From the NCBI RefSeq assembly GCF_904848585.1, contig NZ_CAJHCR010000028.1, positions 1 to 57,515 of the forward strand: DNA of 57,515 nucleotides, read 5' to 3'. Origin of the DNA: Paraburkholderia kirstenboschensis (GTDB lineage: Bacteria > Pseudomonadota > Gammaproteobacteria > Burkholderiales > Burkholderiaceae). The translations under genes were made by a program, and so were the position numbers. Positions 17,802-25,788 of this stretch are shown piece by piece. The notes beneath the pieces are model-generated. The model worked only from the letters and a program-made list of their open reading frames with translations. It made no database searches and had not been told where the DNA came from. Each line of letters begins with the position of its first letter. The first letter of the stretch is position 1.

Positions 17802-18627
17802 CTAGGCTGAAGGGGCACACCGCAGGCGCACGCCGATAATGCGCCGCGTACAGACCACCGCGCTACATACCACCACGACGTTGATCGCGAAGCCCATATG
17901 GATTGGATGCACGATAGCGGCCTGAGCGCTGGCAAGCGCGGCATCGCCGGTGCTCGCAACGACTCGCGCCAAGCTGCGCGAGAAGAGCGTGCCGGTCGTC
18001 GCCGTTCCGAGCACGCCGCCCACCATCCGCGTCGACTGGATCTGCGCCGTCGTGATGTCGAAGTGTTGACGTCCGCTCAATTCCTGCGCAAACACGTTGA
18101 GGTTATTGAAGATGAAGCCGAGCCCGATGCCCACCGCGCCCATCGATGCAGCGCCCAACGCATGCGGGCTTGTGCTGTCGAGCATTGCCGCGTCGATCAG
18201 CGCAAAGCCAACAGTGACGATCATCATCGACGAGCGCTAACGTGTGACGATGCGCGTATTCGCCAGGCTTCCGATCGCAAGGAACACCGATAAGGGCGTA
18301 ACCGCAATGCCGGCCACCTGCGGCGTCATGCCGAAGCGCGCTTGCAGCCGCAGCGGCGTAAAGAACAGCAGCGAAAACATTGCAAAGGCGGCGGTAAAGG
18401 ACAACAGAAGCAGCAGCACGAAATTGCGCTCGGCGAACAGGTCAATCGGCAGAATGGGCTGCGCATGGCGCTTTTCCCACTTGTACAGCATGACGCAAGA
18501 CCCAATTGCAATCGCGGCGAGCGTCAGCGTCGACCGGGCAAGCCCCTCAGGGGGCAACCGCTCGATGCCCATTTGCAGCGACGCGAGCAGGACCGATAGC
18601 AACGCTGCGCCTATCCAGTCAATCGAC
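17802..18627 (-). pseudogene. MFS drug exporter (DHA2/EmrB-QacA type), truncated with internal stop
   Basis: The minus strand encodes the C-terminal half of a 14-helix MFS exporter: IDWIGAALLSVLLAS, FTAAFAMFSLLFFTPL, GMTPQVAGIAVTPL, then MGAVGIGLGFIFNNL and STRMVGGVLGTATTG. One in-frame TAG at 18237-18239 splits it; the frame is the same on both sides. The N-terminal half is absent: the junction at ~18620 joins an IS3 fragment. It cannot make a working transporter. Confidence 0.8.
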
Positions 18628-18768
18628 GTGCACTTGCAGTCGCTTCTTCCAGTCCGGGATCCGGTTCTGCTGGGCCAGCTCAGCCAGCGTCTTGTCGCCC
18701 TTGAGCGCCGCAAGTGCCGCCTTTGCCTTGAACGCCGCTGAGTGTGTCCGTCGGTTTCGTCTCGTCAT
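18619..18768 (-). mobile_element. IS3-family OrfA 5' fragment
   Basis: Starting at ATG 18768 the minus strand reads MTRRNRRTHSAAFKAKAALA, then LKGDKTLAELAQQ, the N-terminal HTH region of IS3-group OrfA proteins. It runs into a stop 49 residues in, at the junction with the MFS remnant. It is probably the scar of the insertion that removed the first half of that gene. Confidence 0.7.
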
Positions 18769-18878
18769 CTTCCGGTTCCTTGTCGCCGGCCGTTATGACC
18801 GACTCACGCCCCAGCATTTCCACCCAACGAACTGTCCGAATTCTCGCGCCACCCCTACTTTCGTGCTTGTGCTTGCAT

Positions 18879-19151
18879 TCAAGAACCAAAGTAAATCGGT
18901 TTCATGCCGTCATTGCCGTCCGGACGAATCGACGAACGGATCTCATGATCGATTCGATGGACCATCCGTTCCATCGAACGAAGCGGATGATGTGAACCTG
19001 ACGCCGATGTGCCATCGGCAACACCACCGTAGCCGGGCGCATTGGCGTTCTGCACGGCGACTCCGGTAAGAGGCGCGTTCGATTGAGCAAACGAAACAGC
19101 CGGGACGGCGAATACTGCGGCAAGTGCAATGGCTTCGATGAGCGATTTCAT
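18879..19151 (-). CDS. DUF4148-like exported protein with internal deletion (copy 3)
   Basis: A 90-residue protein with a clear signal peptide (AAVFAVPAVSFA) and GGAGG upstream of ATG 19151. After SNAPLT the sequence jumps to QNANAPGYGGVADGTS, so the central AxVRAxL...YPA part seen in the sister gene at 49322 is missing. The C-terminal ~35 residues (SMERMVHRIDHEIRSSI) have no DUF4148 similarity. It may be a shortened but expressed protein or a pseudogene. Confidence 0.6.
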   Translation of the reverse strand: MKSLIEAIALAAVFAVPAVSFAQSNAPLTGVAVQNANAPGYGGVADGTSASGSHHPLRSMERMVHRIDHEIRSSIRPDGNDGMKPIYFGS

Positions 19152-19174
19152 GATGAACCTCCGGTCAAAGTTTT

Positions 19175-19198
19175 GGCTCCGAACTGTCAGTCGGAGCC
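19175..19198 (-). promoter_or_regulatory. Perfect inverted repeat in the leader of the DUF4148-like gene
   Basis: GGCTCCGA (19175-19182) and TCGGAGCC (19191-19198) are perfect complements around an 8-base loop. The repeat ends ~24 bases before the start codon, close to the ribosome-binding site. It could be an operator or an mRNA hairpin controlling translation. Confidence 0.45.
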
Positions 19199-19695
19199 GG
19201 AACCAAAGTCTAGGGAGGTAAACCACTGAAATTAAGTCCTGTTTGCACAAGTCTCTATTGTGCCTTTGGGGTAGACCCAGGCAGACAATCAAAATATTCA
19301 GGTGAAGGCGGCGGCGAGCGTAACCAACCGGTTGCGGTTCTTTTCCGGCCTGCTTTTCCGGATGAAAGGCGCGTCGATCATGGGTTCCGGCGGCCGCACG
19401 CGAATGGGCTGGAATCCCTCTCACATAGAACATGCGGTGCGCGAGCTTTCCAGCGCCTTCAGGAAACACCTTTCAGCCGGTAAGCCCACCGGGCAGTAAC
19501 TCAAAGAACACCTCCCCATTTAAGCAAGCGATCTTTAGGTCGAACGCCCTTTCGATGCGTCCGCAACCGAAAGGAGTACAGAAGCCGGCCACCGACAGGA
19601 ATACAGCATCATGAAGTGGCTGATGTTAACTTTTTAGGCCGGTTTGGTAATGAAGAAGAACTTATACCGACCTATCATGTGCGCTAGTTTGTCAC
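19199..19695. other. Intergenic region before the FNT channel
   Basis: About 500 bases without a supported gene. A plus-strand frame at 19302-19499 has no recognisable features. The region probably holds promoters for both neighbours. Confidence 0.35.
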
Positions 19696-19721
19696 TCCCC
19701 CCGGGTAGCCGATACGGGGGA
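19696..19721 (+). promoter_or_regulatory. Structured hairpin in the leader of the FNT gene
   Basis: TCCCCC (19696-19701) pairs with GGGGGA (19716-19721), and inside it CGG (19702-19704) pairs with CCG (19709-19711) around GTAG, leaving a four-base ATAC bulge. It sits about ten bases before the GGAG of the FNT gene. It may be a translational control element; it was not matched to a known riboswitch. Confidence 0.45.
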
Positions 19722-19739
19722 TTCTTTTCCGGAGCAGTG

Positions 19740-20558
19740 ATGTACGCAGACAGTATTGATAAGTTCTCGAAAGCCGGTGCGAAAAAAGTATCGGTCGTTC
19801 TCCGCTCGCCGCTCTCTTTCCTTATCGGCGCGGCAATGGCTGGCGCCTATATCGGGTTCGGCGACATTCTTATGTTTTCAGTTGGCTCGCATGTCGATCC
19901 AGCTTATGTGCACCTGATCATGGGGGGGGTTTTCGCGTGTGCCCTCACCATCGTGGTATTCGCTGGCTCCGATCTGTTTACCGGCACGGCGATGTATATG
20001 CCGCTTGCTGTATTCCGGGGCGAGACAGGCGTGGGCGGCATGGTCCTGGTATGGGTGACATGCTGGATCGGCAACCTGATCGGCGCTGTCGTGCTCGCGG
20101 TGATACTGCACGCAGCCGGAGGGGGAGTACTGCTATCCGATGGTTCAGAGATTTTTTTCAAGACGGTCGAAACGAAGATGGCGACGCCAGGGGTTCCGTT
20201 GTTCGCGAAGGGCCTCCTGTGCAACTGGCTTGTCTGCCTGGCGATCTGGATGGCAGCTCGCACGGACAATGACGGTGCAAAGCTGGGACTGATCTTTTGG
20301 CCGGTGTTTGCGTTTGTGGCCAGCGGCTTTGAGCACAGCGTCGCAAACATGTTCGTGTTTGCGCTTGCGCTAATTGGTCAGCACCCGGCCAATGTCACGT
20401 TTGCCGGTGCTTTGCATAACGAACTTTATGTCACGCTAGGCAATCTGGCCGGTGGCGGGATCTTCGTTGGCCTTGGCTATTGGCTGCAAGAGAACGACCT
20501 TGGTCGTCCTTCGAAAGCCCGCACAGCGGTGTCCGCGAGCGGCGTTCGCATCAACTGA
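19740..20558 (+). CDS. Formate/nitrite transporter family channel (FocA/NirC-like)
   Basis: A 272-residue inner-membrane protein that starts MYADSIDKFSKAGAKKV, the usual FNT N-terminus. About six hydrophobic segments follow, including SPLSFLIGAAMAGAYIGFGD, FAGSDLFTGTAMYM, WIGNLIGAVVLAVIL, CNWLVCLAIWMA, GFEHSVANMFVFAL and GNLAGGGIFVGLGYW. The family forms pentameric channels for formate, nitrite or related small anions; the His in GFEHSVANM is the conserved central residue. The start at ATG 19740 was chosen over the 32-residue upstream extension because family homology begins there and GGAG precedes it. No nitrite reductase genes are adjacent, so the substrate is open. Confidence 0.88.
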   Translation: MYADSIDKFSKAGAKKVSVVLRSPLSFLIGAAMAGAYIGFGDILMFSVGSHVDPAYVHLIMGGVFACALTIVVFAGSDLFTGTAMYMPLAVFRGETGVGGMVLVWVTCWIGNLIGAVVLAVILHAAGGGVLLSDGSEIFFKTVETKMATPGVPLFAKGLLCNWLVCLAIWMAARTDNDGAKLGLIFWPVFAFVASGFEHSVANMFVFALALIGQHPANVTFAGALHNELYVTLGNLAGGGIFVGLGYWLQENDLGRPSKARTAVSASGVRIN

Positions 20559-20904
20559 CCCCGCCTTCGCGGATTTGCGCGTCAATGCCATGGTTTTTCG
20601 CCGACTTCTGATACAGCTGCCGCCGTAACTCTTTGATTTGTCGTGGGAGCGCGCGGGGCGATTAGCAGAATCGCTTGTAAAGAAGACATTGGTCCTTCGG
20701 CATTGCAGGTTGGCGCCAGAGTCGACGGATATAATGGGGAATTAAGAAATGCTTGCGTCTCTGTTTTGCCGTCGGCCGAGGCGCCGATTGCGTACAACGG
20801 GGGTGGATTTCAGCCGCACATTATCAGCTACAGCTGCGTGGCTGTACTACCGGTTCCCGCTCTGCCTGGGCGTGACGAAGAGATGCTGGCAGCAGGGCGT
20901 ATTC

Positions 20905-21482
20905 GTCAAGGCGTTCGACGGGTGGAATTGTCCGCGTGCCTCAAGTGGATCGAGCCTTTCGATCCGACTGCGATTTTCGAGCAGATTATCGATCCGGTTG
21001 GTCAACGGTAGATCCTAAGGTGCGCTACTGACGCTCGTATCGGTCAAGCTGGAGGAGACCCGTCTTGGTTTCATCATCGGTTCGGTGGCGGGTGTGGTCT
21101 CCGGCAACGTGCTCACATGTACCGAGCTGCTCTCTGACGTGTTCAGCCTCTACATCAAGATTGCTAGTTCGATTCCGGCGCGTGGGGCTGGGCCCGCTGT
21201 TTGTCGTTGCGCCGGGGCTGGGCATGACGTCGAAGGCGGGTTGGGCGGTGCTGACAGTGTTCTTCGCCGTGTTCGCCAATGCGTTCCGTCGCGTGCGTGA
21301 AGGCGGACCATTATATGATTGCGAATGCGCAGATCCTTGGCGCATTGCGCCGTTAGGTCGGGATCTCCGTGAATCCCGTCTGCGGTCTGCTGCGTTCCCG
21401 CGAGGCGGCATCCGAGTTTCGGCTTCGCACTGGCGGCGCCGTGGTGGGCAAATTCCTTGGTGCGAAACAGGGGTGACCGGTT
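20905..21482 (+). pseudogene. ABC transporter permease (nitrate/sulfonate/taurine type), decayed
   Basis: Across three frames one can read a BPD-type permease: EPFDPTAIFEQIID, then TRLGFIIGSVAGVVSGNVL and SDVFSLYIKIASSIP; after a shift, LGPLFVVAPGLGMTSKAG and VFFAVFANAFRRVRE; after another, HYMIANAQILGA, then a stop. At least two frameshifts and one stop are present. No ATPase or binding-protein partner lies next to it. The preceding ~340 bases after the FNT gene hold nothing recognisable. Confidence 0.75.
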
Positions 21483-21591
21483 TGCTGAAGACTAGTTGTT
21501 GAGGGCCGTCGAGCAACGCCTGCTGAAGTGGCGGCCCTCAGCAGTTTGACGTCCGTCTGTTCTCGACGACGCGCCGACATTGCGAGGTCCG

Positions 21592-21942
21592 TCAATGCGA
21601 CTCCACCACAAACGGTCTGCCGATGAAGCGAAGATGAAGCACGACAAGCCAGCGATGCGGACAATACGCCGAAATCGAAACGCACTGCGTTGACCACACG
21701 TGGGGCGTCGCGTGGCGGCTTTGCACCGCGAACTGGAATGCGGCGCGCGCAAACTGACGGATGACAATTACGCCGCCGGCGATCAGCGCGCCCGCCAACA
21801 GCCGGAACGGCGTGGTGGTGAAATAGGTCTGCGACACCGGAAACACTAGCAGCGCGACGCACGCCAGCACCTCGACACCCACGGCCGTGAGCGACGCGGC
21901 CATCAGATGGGCCCGCAACATGTCGACGGTGACTGGCTTCAT
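21592..21942 (-). CDS. Hypothetical membrane protein
   Basis: A 116-residue protein with GGAGGG before ATG 21942. Two hydrophobic segments are seen: LMAASLTAVGVEVLACVALLVF-type and FRLLAGALIAGGVIVI. The C-terminal 50 residues are less regular and may follow an old frameshift. No family was recognised. Confidence 0.5.
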   Translation of the reverse strand: MKPVTVDMLRAHLMAASLTAVGVEVLACVALLVFPVSQTYFTTTPFRLLAGALIAGGVIVIRQFARAAFQFAVQSRHATPHVWSTQCVSISAYCPHRWLVVLHLRFIGRPFVVESH

Positions 21943-22199
21943 GCCCTCCTCTCCCGACCTAACGAATGCGCGGCGCCAGCGCCATTCGCCGGACTAAGTA
22001 CCGGACCGGCATTGCGCTAACGTGCCTTGCGATTGGTTGGCGCCCGCCGCGCTGGTACCACAGCGCCTTGCGTCCTGATCCCGGCGAGCCGGCGGCAACG
22101 TGTCCGCATAGCGATAGTAGCGATCCAGGCTGAAAAAACCTTCAGCAGACGCGCAGCCGCACTCGCTGCGACGATACGGCGGGCTGCGTCGGCACAGCA

Positions 22200-22487
22200 T
22201 CATTCAGACGCCCCGGTGGGATGCGAGGCGGGCATGCCGCGTGTGGCCACTGCGCGCGCGCCATCCGTGCCGTGCTGGATCGCGTAGGTTTCGCGGTTGC
22301 GTGCAATCGTGGCAGCAGACGGCGGATAGTCATTGTCACGCGTCGGCACGAGTCCTTCGGCCTGCGCCTGCTTCAGTTGAGCGATGACGTCGGCATGCGT
22401 CAGTCCCGACGGGCTGGATTGAGCAAAAGCGCTGGCGCCGAACGGCAGGCTGAAGGCGGCAACGGCGACGGCAGCAAGCAGTTTCAT
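22200..22487 (-). CDS. DUF4148 small exported protein (copy 2)
   Basis: A 95-residue protein with signal peptide (LPFGASAFA) and the DUF4148 core: GLTHADVIAQLKQAQAEGL, then DYPPSAATIARNRETYA and QHGTDGA. It is nearly a duplicate of copy 1 at 15337-15618, including its promoter region. It lies beside remnants of an RND pump and a metal-type sensor kinase, which suggests it belonged to an envelope or metal-stress regulon (inference). The gap 21943-22199 upstream of its stop holds no recognised gene. Confidence 0.85.
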   Translation of the reverse strand: MKLLAAVAVAAFSLPFGASAFAQSSPSGLTHADVIAQLKQAQAEGLVPTRDNDYPPSAATIARNRETYAIQHGTDGARAVATRGMPASHPTGASE

Positions 22488-22513
22488 AAGGTTTCTCGGG
22501 AAGTGGGAAAGAA

Positions 22514-22593
22514 GTGAGTGGTTTGAACCACGCTTCCCATTCTTGTCATTTCACATGTCGCTGCACTGACCCACGCATTACGTTTTTGTCATC
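22514..22593 (-). promoter_or_regulatory. Promoter region shared with DUF4148 copy 1
   Basis: Closely matches 15641-15723, including the ATGACAAAA element, the AATGAC element and GGGAAGCGTGGTTCA on the coding strand. Conservation of non-coding DNA between two gene copies points to a common regulator or to recent duplication. Confidence 0.5.
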
Positions 22594-22689
22594 TGCCCAT
22601 TCCGGGCGCACCCGCCTTCGCCCCTCTCCCGCCCCGCCAGCCAGATAACAGACTTATAAAGCGAGGAGTGTGGCGGCCACGCCGTTACC

Positions 22690-23176
22690 GGTTGTCGTAC
22701 GCCAGATCTTTATCGCCGGTCCGCTCTCGATATTGCGGACGCCGACGAACATGTTCCAGAAGATCAACATTCACGTGGGCAGCATCGTCTAGACGTACAA
22801 CGGCTTTTCCGCACAGGACATGGCCAATCGCATCGCGTCCAACTACGAACGCGCACCGCCTTCGGCGTTGACGAGATCGAACATCGAGTCGCAATCGCTG
22901 AACGGGCGTCCATCGACATCATGACGCTCGGCGGCCTCGCACTGCCCGTGGGTATTCTCGTGGACGACTCCACCGTCGCGATCGAGAACATCACCGCACC
23001 ATCTGGAACGGAGAGCCGCTGCATGACGCTATCCTGAACGGCTCGGGACAAATCGCCGTGCCGACCTTCGAGTCGGCACTGTCGATCTATATCTTGTTCG
23101 TGCGATGTTTCTGCTCTCGGGGGTCGCGCGCTATCTGTTCGTGCCGCTCGCGGAAGCCGTCGTGTTCGCGATGATT
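22690..23176 (+). pseudogene. RND efflux permease, internally deleted and frameshifted
   Basis: The N-terminus of an RND pump is readable (PLSILRTPTNMFQKINI, a stop, TYNGFSAQDMANRIASNYER, then ESQSLNG). It jumps directly to the TM4 region IDIMTLGGLALPVGILVDDS, skipping ~300 residues. A later shift gives MFLLSGVARYLFVPLAEAVV, where it ends. It cannot encode a functional pump. Confidence 0.8.
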
Positions 23177-24165
23177 CCCCAGCACAATCTCGCCGCCGCG
23201 CGGCGTGTAGCGAATCGCGTTGGCGAGCAGATAGCTGACGGCACGCCTGAACAGTTCGAGGTCCGCCGTAAGCACGGCCGTGCCGTTGACGCGTATCGTG
23301 ACATCGGCTTCCTCGGCGACGCCCTCGAGATATTCGGCGATGTGATTCAACTCCTGTCCCGCATCGAACTCGCGCATGTGCTTGATGAATTGCGGATGTT
23401 CCGCGCGAGCCAGAAACAGCACGTTCTCAATCATGCGCGACAGGGTCGCACTCTTCTACATTCGAGGCGAGCAGCGTTTCGTATTCTTCTACCGAGCGCG
23501 GCCTGACGAGCGCCACTTCGGCGGCGCCACGCATGTTGTTGAGCGGCGTGCGCATATCGTGGGCGAGGTCCGCGCTAAACCGCGACAGTCTTTGAAAGCC
23601 CAGATCCACGCGGTCGAGCATGGCATTCAATGCCGTCACCAGCGCCTCAAGTTCGCTCGGTACGCGTGTTGCCACAATCCGTGTGTTCAGCCGATTGACC
23701 GTCACGAGGTCGGCGCTCGCCGCAATGTCGCGCAATGGTCTTAGCGCCGCGCGGATCAGCACGCAGCTCAATAAAATCGCGAGCAGCATGCCGACCACGC
23801 CGGCCGCGTGTAGCTTGTCGCGGTAACGGTCCAGCAACAGCCAGTGTCGCTCATGTTGCGTGCGACCAGCACGCTGGCCACTTCTCCATGGCGCAACCGG
23901 ACATCGGTCAGAACGCCGCGGATCGCCGCGCCATTGTGGTCGGTCCATTCGGCGATGTCGGCCTCAGTGATCCGCGCTGTGGCCGGCACATGGGTCAACG
24001 GCGGCACGAGGCTATTGAGTTGCCGATCGGCCCAGAGAACGTCTCGTTCGCGTTGTGTTCGATCGCCCGGTCCCCGTCCGGTCCGAATACTTCCATCGAC
24101 ATCACGTCATTGCCGAGTACGGTGCTGTCCAGACGTGCGCTGTGCTCGCGAATGCCTCTCGCCGT
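23177..24165 (-). pseudogene. Sensor histidine kinase (heavy-metal/CusS-like), broken
   Basis: On the minus strand, pieces in three frames give a periplasmic region (VLGNDVMSMEVFGPDG, ITEADIAEWTDHNG), a second membrane helix plus HAMP (VVGMLLAILLSCVLIRAAL), the H-box (FSADLAHDMRTPLNNMRG), then after a shift the N-box region (RRAVSYLLANAIRYTPRGG). The ATP-binding C-terminus is lost where it meets the RND remnant. The layout fits CusS/IrlS-type metal sensors. Confidence 0.75.
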
Positions 24166-24167
24166 GT

Positions 24168-25760
24168 TCAATTTCTGGCCGAGCCGCCGCGCATGGCGGG
24201 CGGCCTGCCCGCTGAGGACATATTCGCAAGGTGGAAACGCCCAGCCGCGGCCTTCAGTCGATCGGTTTGCTCCGTCAGCGATGCGGCGGCGGCGGCCGCC
24301 TCCTCTACTAGAGCGGCGTTCTGTTGTGACATTTCATCCATTTGTGAAACCGCGCGATTGACTTCCTCGATGCCATCGCTCTGTTCGGCAGAAGCCGTCG
24401 CGATCTCATTCATGATCGACACGACGCGGCTCACAGCTGATTGGACTTCGCCCATGGTCGCACCGGCCTGTCCGACGAGGCGCGAGCCGTCGTCGACCCG
24501 ACCGGCCGACGCATCGATTAGCGCTTTGATTTCTTTCGCCGCGCTCGCTGAGCGCTGTGCGAGCGTACGTACCTCGCCGGCGACCACGGCGAACCCACGA
24601 CCTTCCTCTCCGGCGCGCGCTGCCTCGACAGCGGCATTCAAGGCAAGGATGTTGGTCTGGAAGGCAATGCCCTCGATGACACCGATAATTTCGTTCATCC
24701 TTTTTGCGCCGTCGTGAATGTCTCTCATCGCGGCAATGACCTGATTCACCACTTCTGCGCCGGCGCTGGCGGTGGCGTTCGTCGCTTCAGCCAGCTCGCG
24801 AGCTTCGCGGGCGTGCGCAGCATTCTGCGTGACAGCGCTGGTAAGTTCTTCCATGCTCGCCGCCGTTTCTTCGATGGACGCTGCCTGCGCTTCCGTACGC
24901 GCCGACAGGTCTGCATTACCGGCGGAAATCTGCTGCGTCGCGGCGGCGATCGACTCGCTCCCGCGCGCGATTTGCTCAATCATCGACGCGACGCTGCTTT
25001 GCATCTGTCCCACGCTTTTCACGAGACGGCCCATTTCGTCGTCCGTCTCGAAATGCAACTGCCGCGACATGTCACCCCGCGAGATTCGTTCAACGTGCTG
25101 CACTGTCAGCTCGATCGGACGCGCGATTGCGCGAAGCAGTGAGAAGCCGCACGTGATGCAGGCTAGCAATCCAACCGCGATCGCTATGGCCGTAAAGGTA
25201 AATAGCGTGTCGTAGCGGTCCTGCGCGGCTTTATAGCGCATGCCGCCCTGTTCGGTGCGAAATTTGTCGAGAGCTGCCGTCGTTTGCGTGAGCGTTGCAG
25301 CGAGCGGTGGCATGTCCACCATAGCGATGTGGTCAGCCTGCTCGTGGTCGCCATGGTGCATCGCATCCATCATTGGTTCGAGCGCACCATGCAGCATAGC
25401 TTCGCGGGCGTCGGCCACGGCCTTTGACAGAACCGCCTCAGCCGCGGATGCGGGCAGTGACCGGTATTGTTTCCAAGCTGCGTCGGAAATTGCAAGATAG
25501 TTGAGTGCCTTGTCGACCAACGCAGCCGTGTCCGATGCTTCCGGATGCAACAAAACACGGTCCAGCGTGGTACGCACGACAGTCAGGTTGAGGGTTGACT
25601 TGCCGAGCGAGGTAGCAGCTGCCACGTCGCTCATGTATGCCTGAGCAACCGCATTGTTTGACCCATGCATACCAGTGATGCCCAGTGCACCGCTCACCGC
25701 TAGCAACAGCCCGAGTAGCGTCAAAGTGGCAAGCAGACGGAACTTAATGGTGAGTCTCAT
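24168..25760 (-). CDS. Methyl-accepting chemotaxis protein
   Basis: A 530-residue chemoreceptor. An N-terminal transmembrane helix (LLATLTLLGLLLAVSGALG) precedes a four-helix-bundle periplasmic sensor of ~155 residues, a second helix (FTAIAIAVGLLACITCG), a HAMP domain, and the cytoplasmic signalling domain with the invariant hairpin EGIAFQTNILALNAAVEAARAG cut short here as GIAFQTNILALNAA. The sensor domain is His-rich (DAMHHGDHEQADHIAM), but no ligand can be named. There is no CheR/CheB-tethering pentapeptide at the C-terminus. Start at ATG 25760 is supported by AAGGA. It ends three bases from the broken sensor kinase and lies just downstream of maeB, with 28 bases between. Confidence 0.9.
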   Translation of the reverse strand: MRLTIKFRLLATLTLLGLLLAVSGALGITGMHGSNNAVAQAYMSDVAAATSLGKSTLNLTVVRTTLDRVLLHPEASDTAALVDKALNYLAISDAAWKQYRSLPASAAEAVLSKAVADAREAMLHGALEPMMDAMHHGDHEQADHIAMVDMPPLAATLTQTTAALDKFRTEQGGMRYKAAQDRYDTLFTFTAIAIAVGLLACITCGFSLLRAIARPIELTVQHVERISRGDMSRQLHFETDDEMGRLVKSVGQMQSSVASMIEQIARGSESIAAATQQISAGNADLSARTEAQAASIEETAASMEELTSAVTQNAAHAREARELAEATNATASAGAEVVNQVIAAMRDIHDGAKRMNEIIGVIEGIAFQTNILALNAAVEAARAGEEGRGFAVVAGEVRTLAQRSASAAKEIKALIDASAGRVDDGSRLVGQAGATMGEVQSAVSRVVSIMNEIATASAEQSDGIEEVNRAVSQMDEMSQQNAALVEEAAAAAASLTEQTDRLKAAAGRFHLANMSSAGRPPAMRGGSARN

Positions 25761-25788
25761 GCTGATGTCCTTGAGGCGAAGGAATCTG

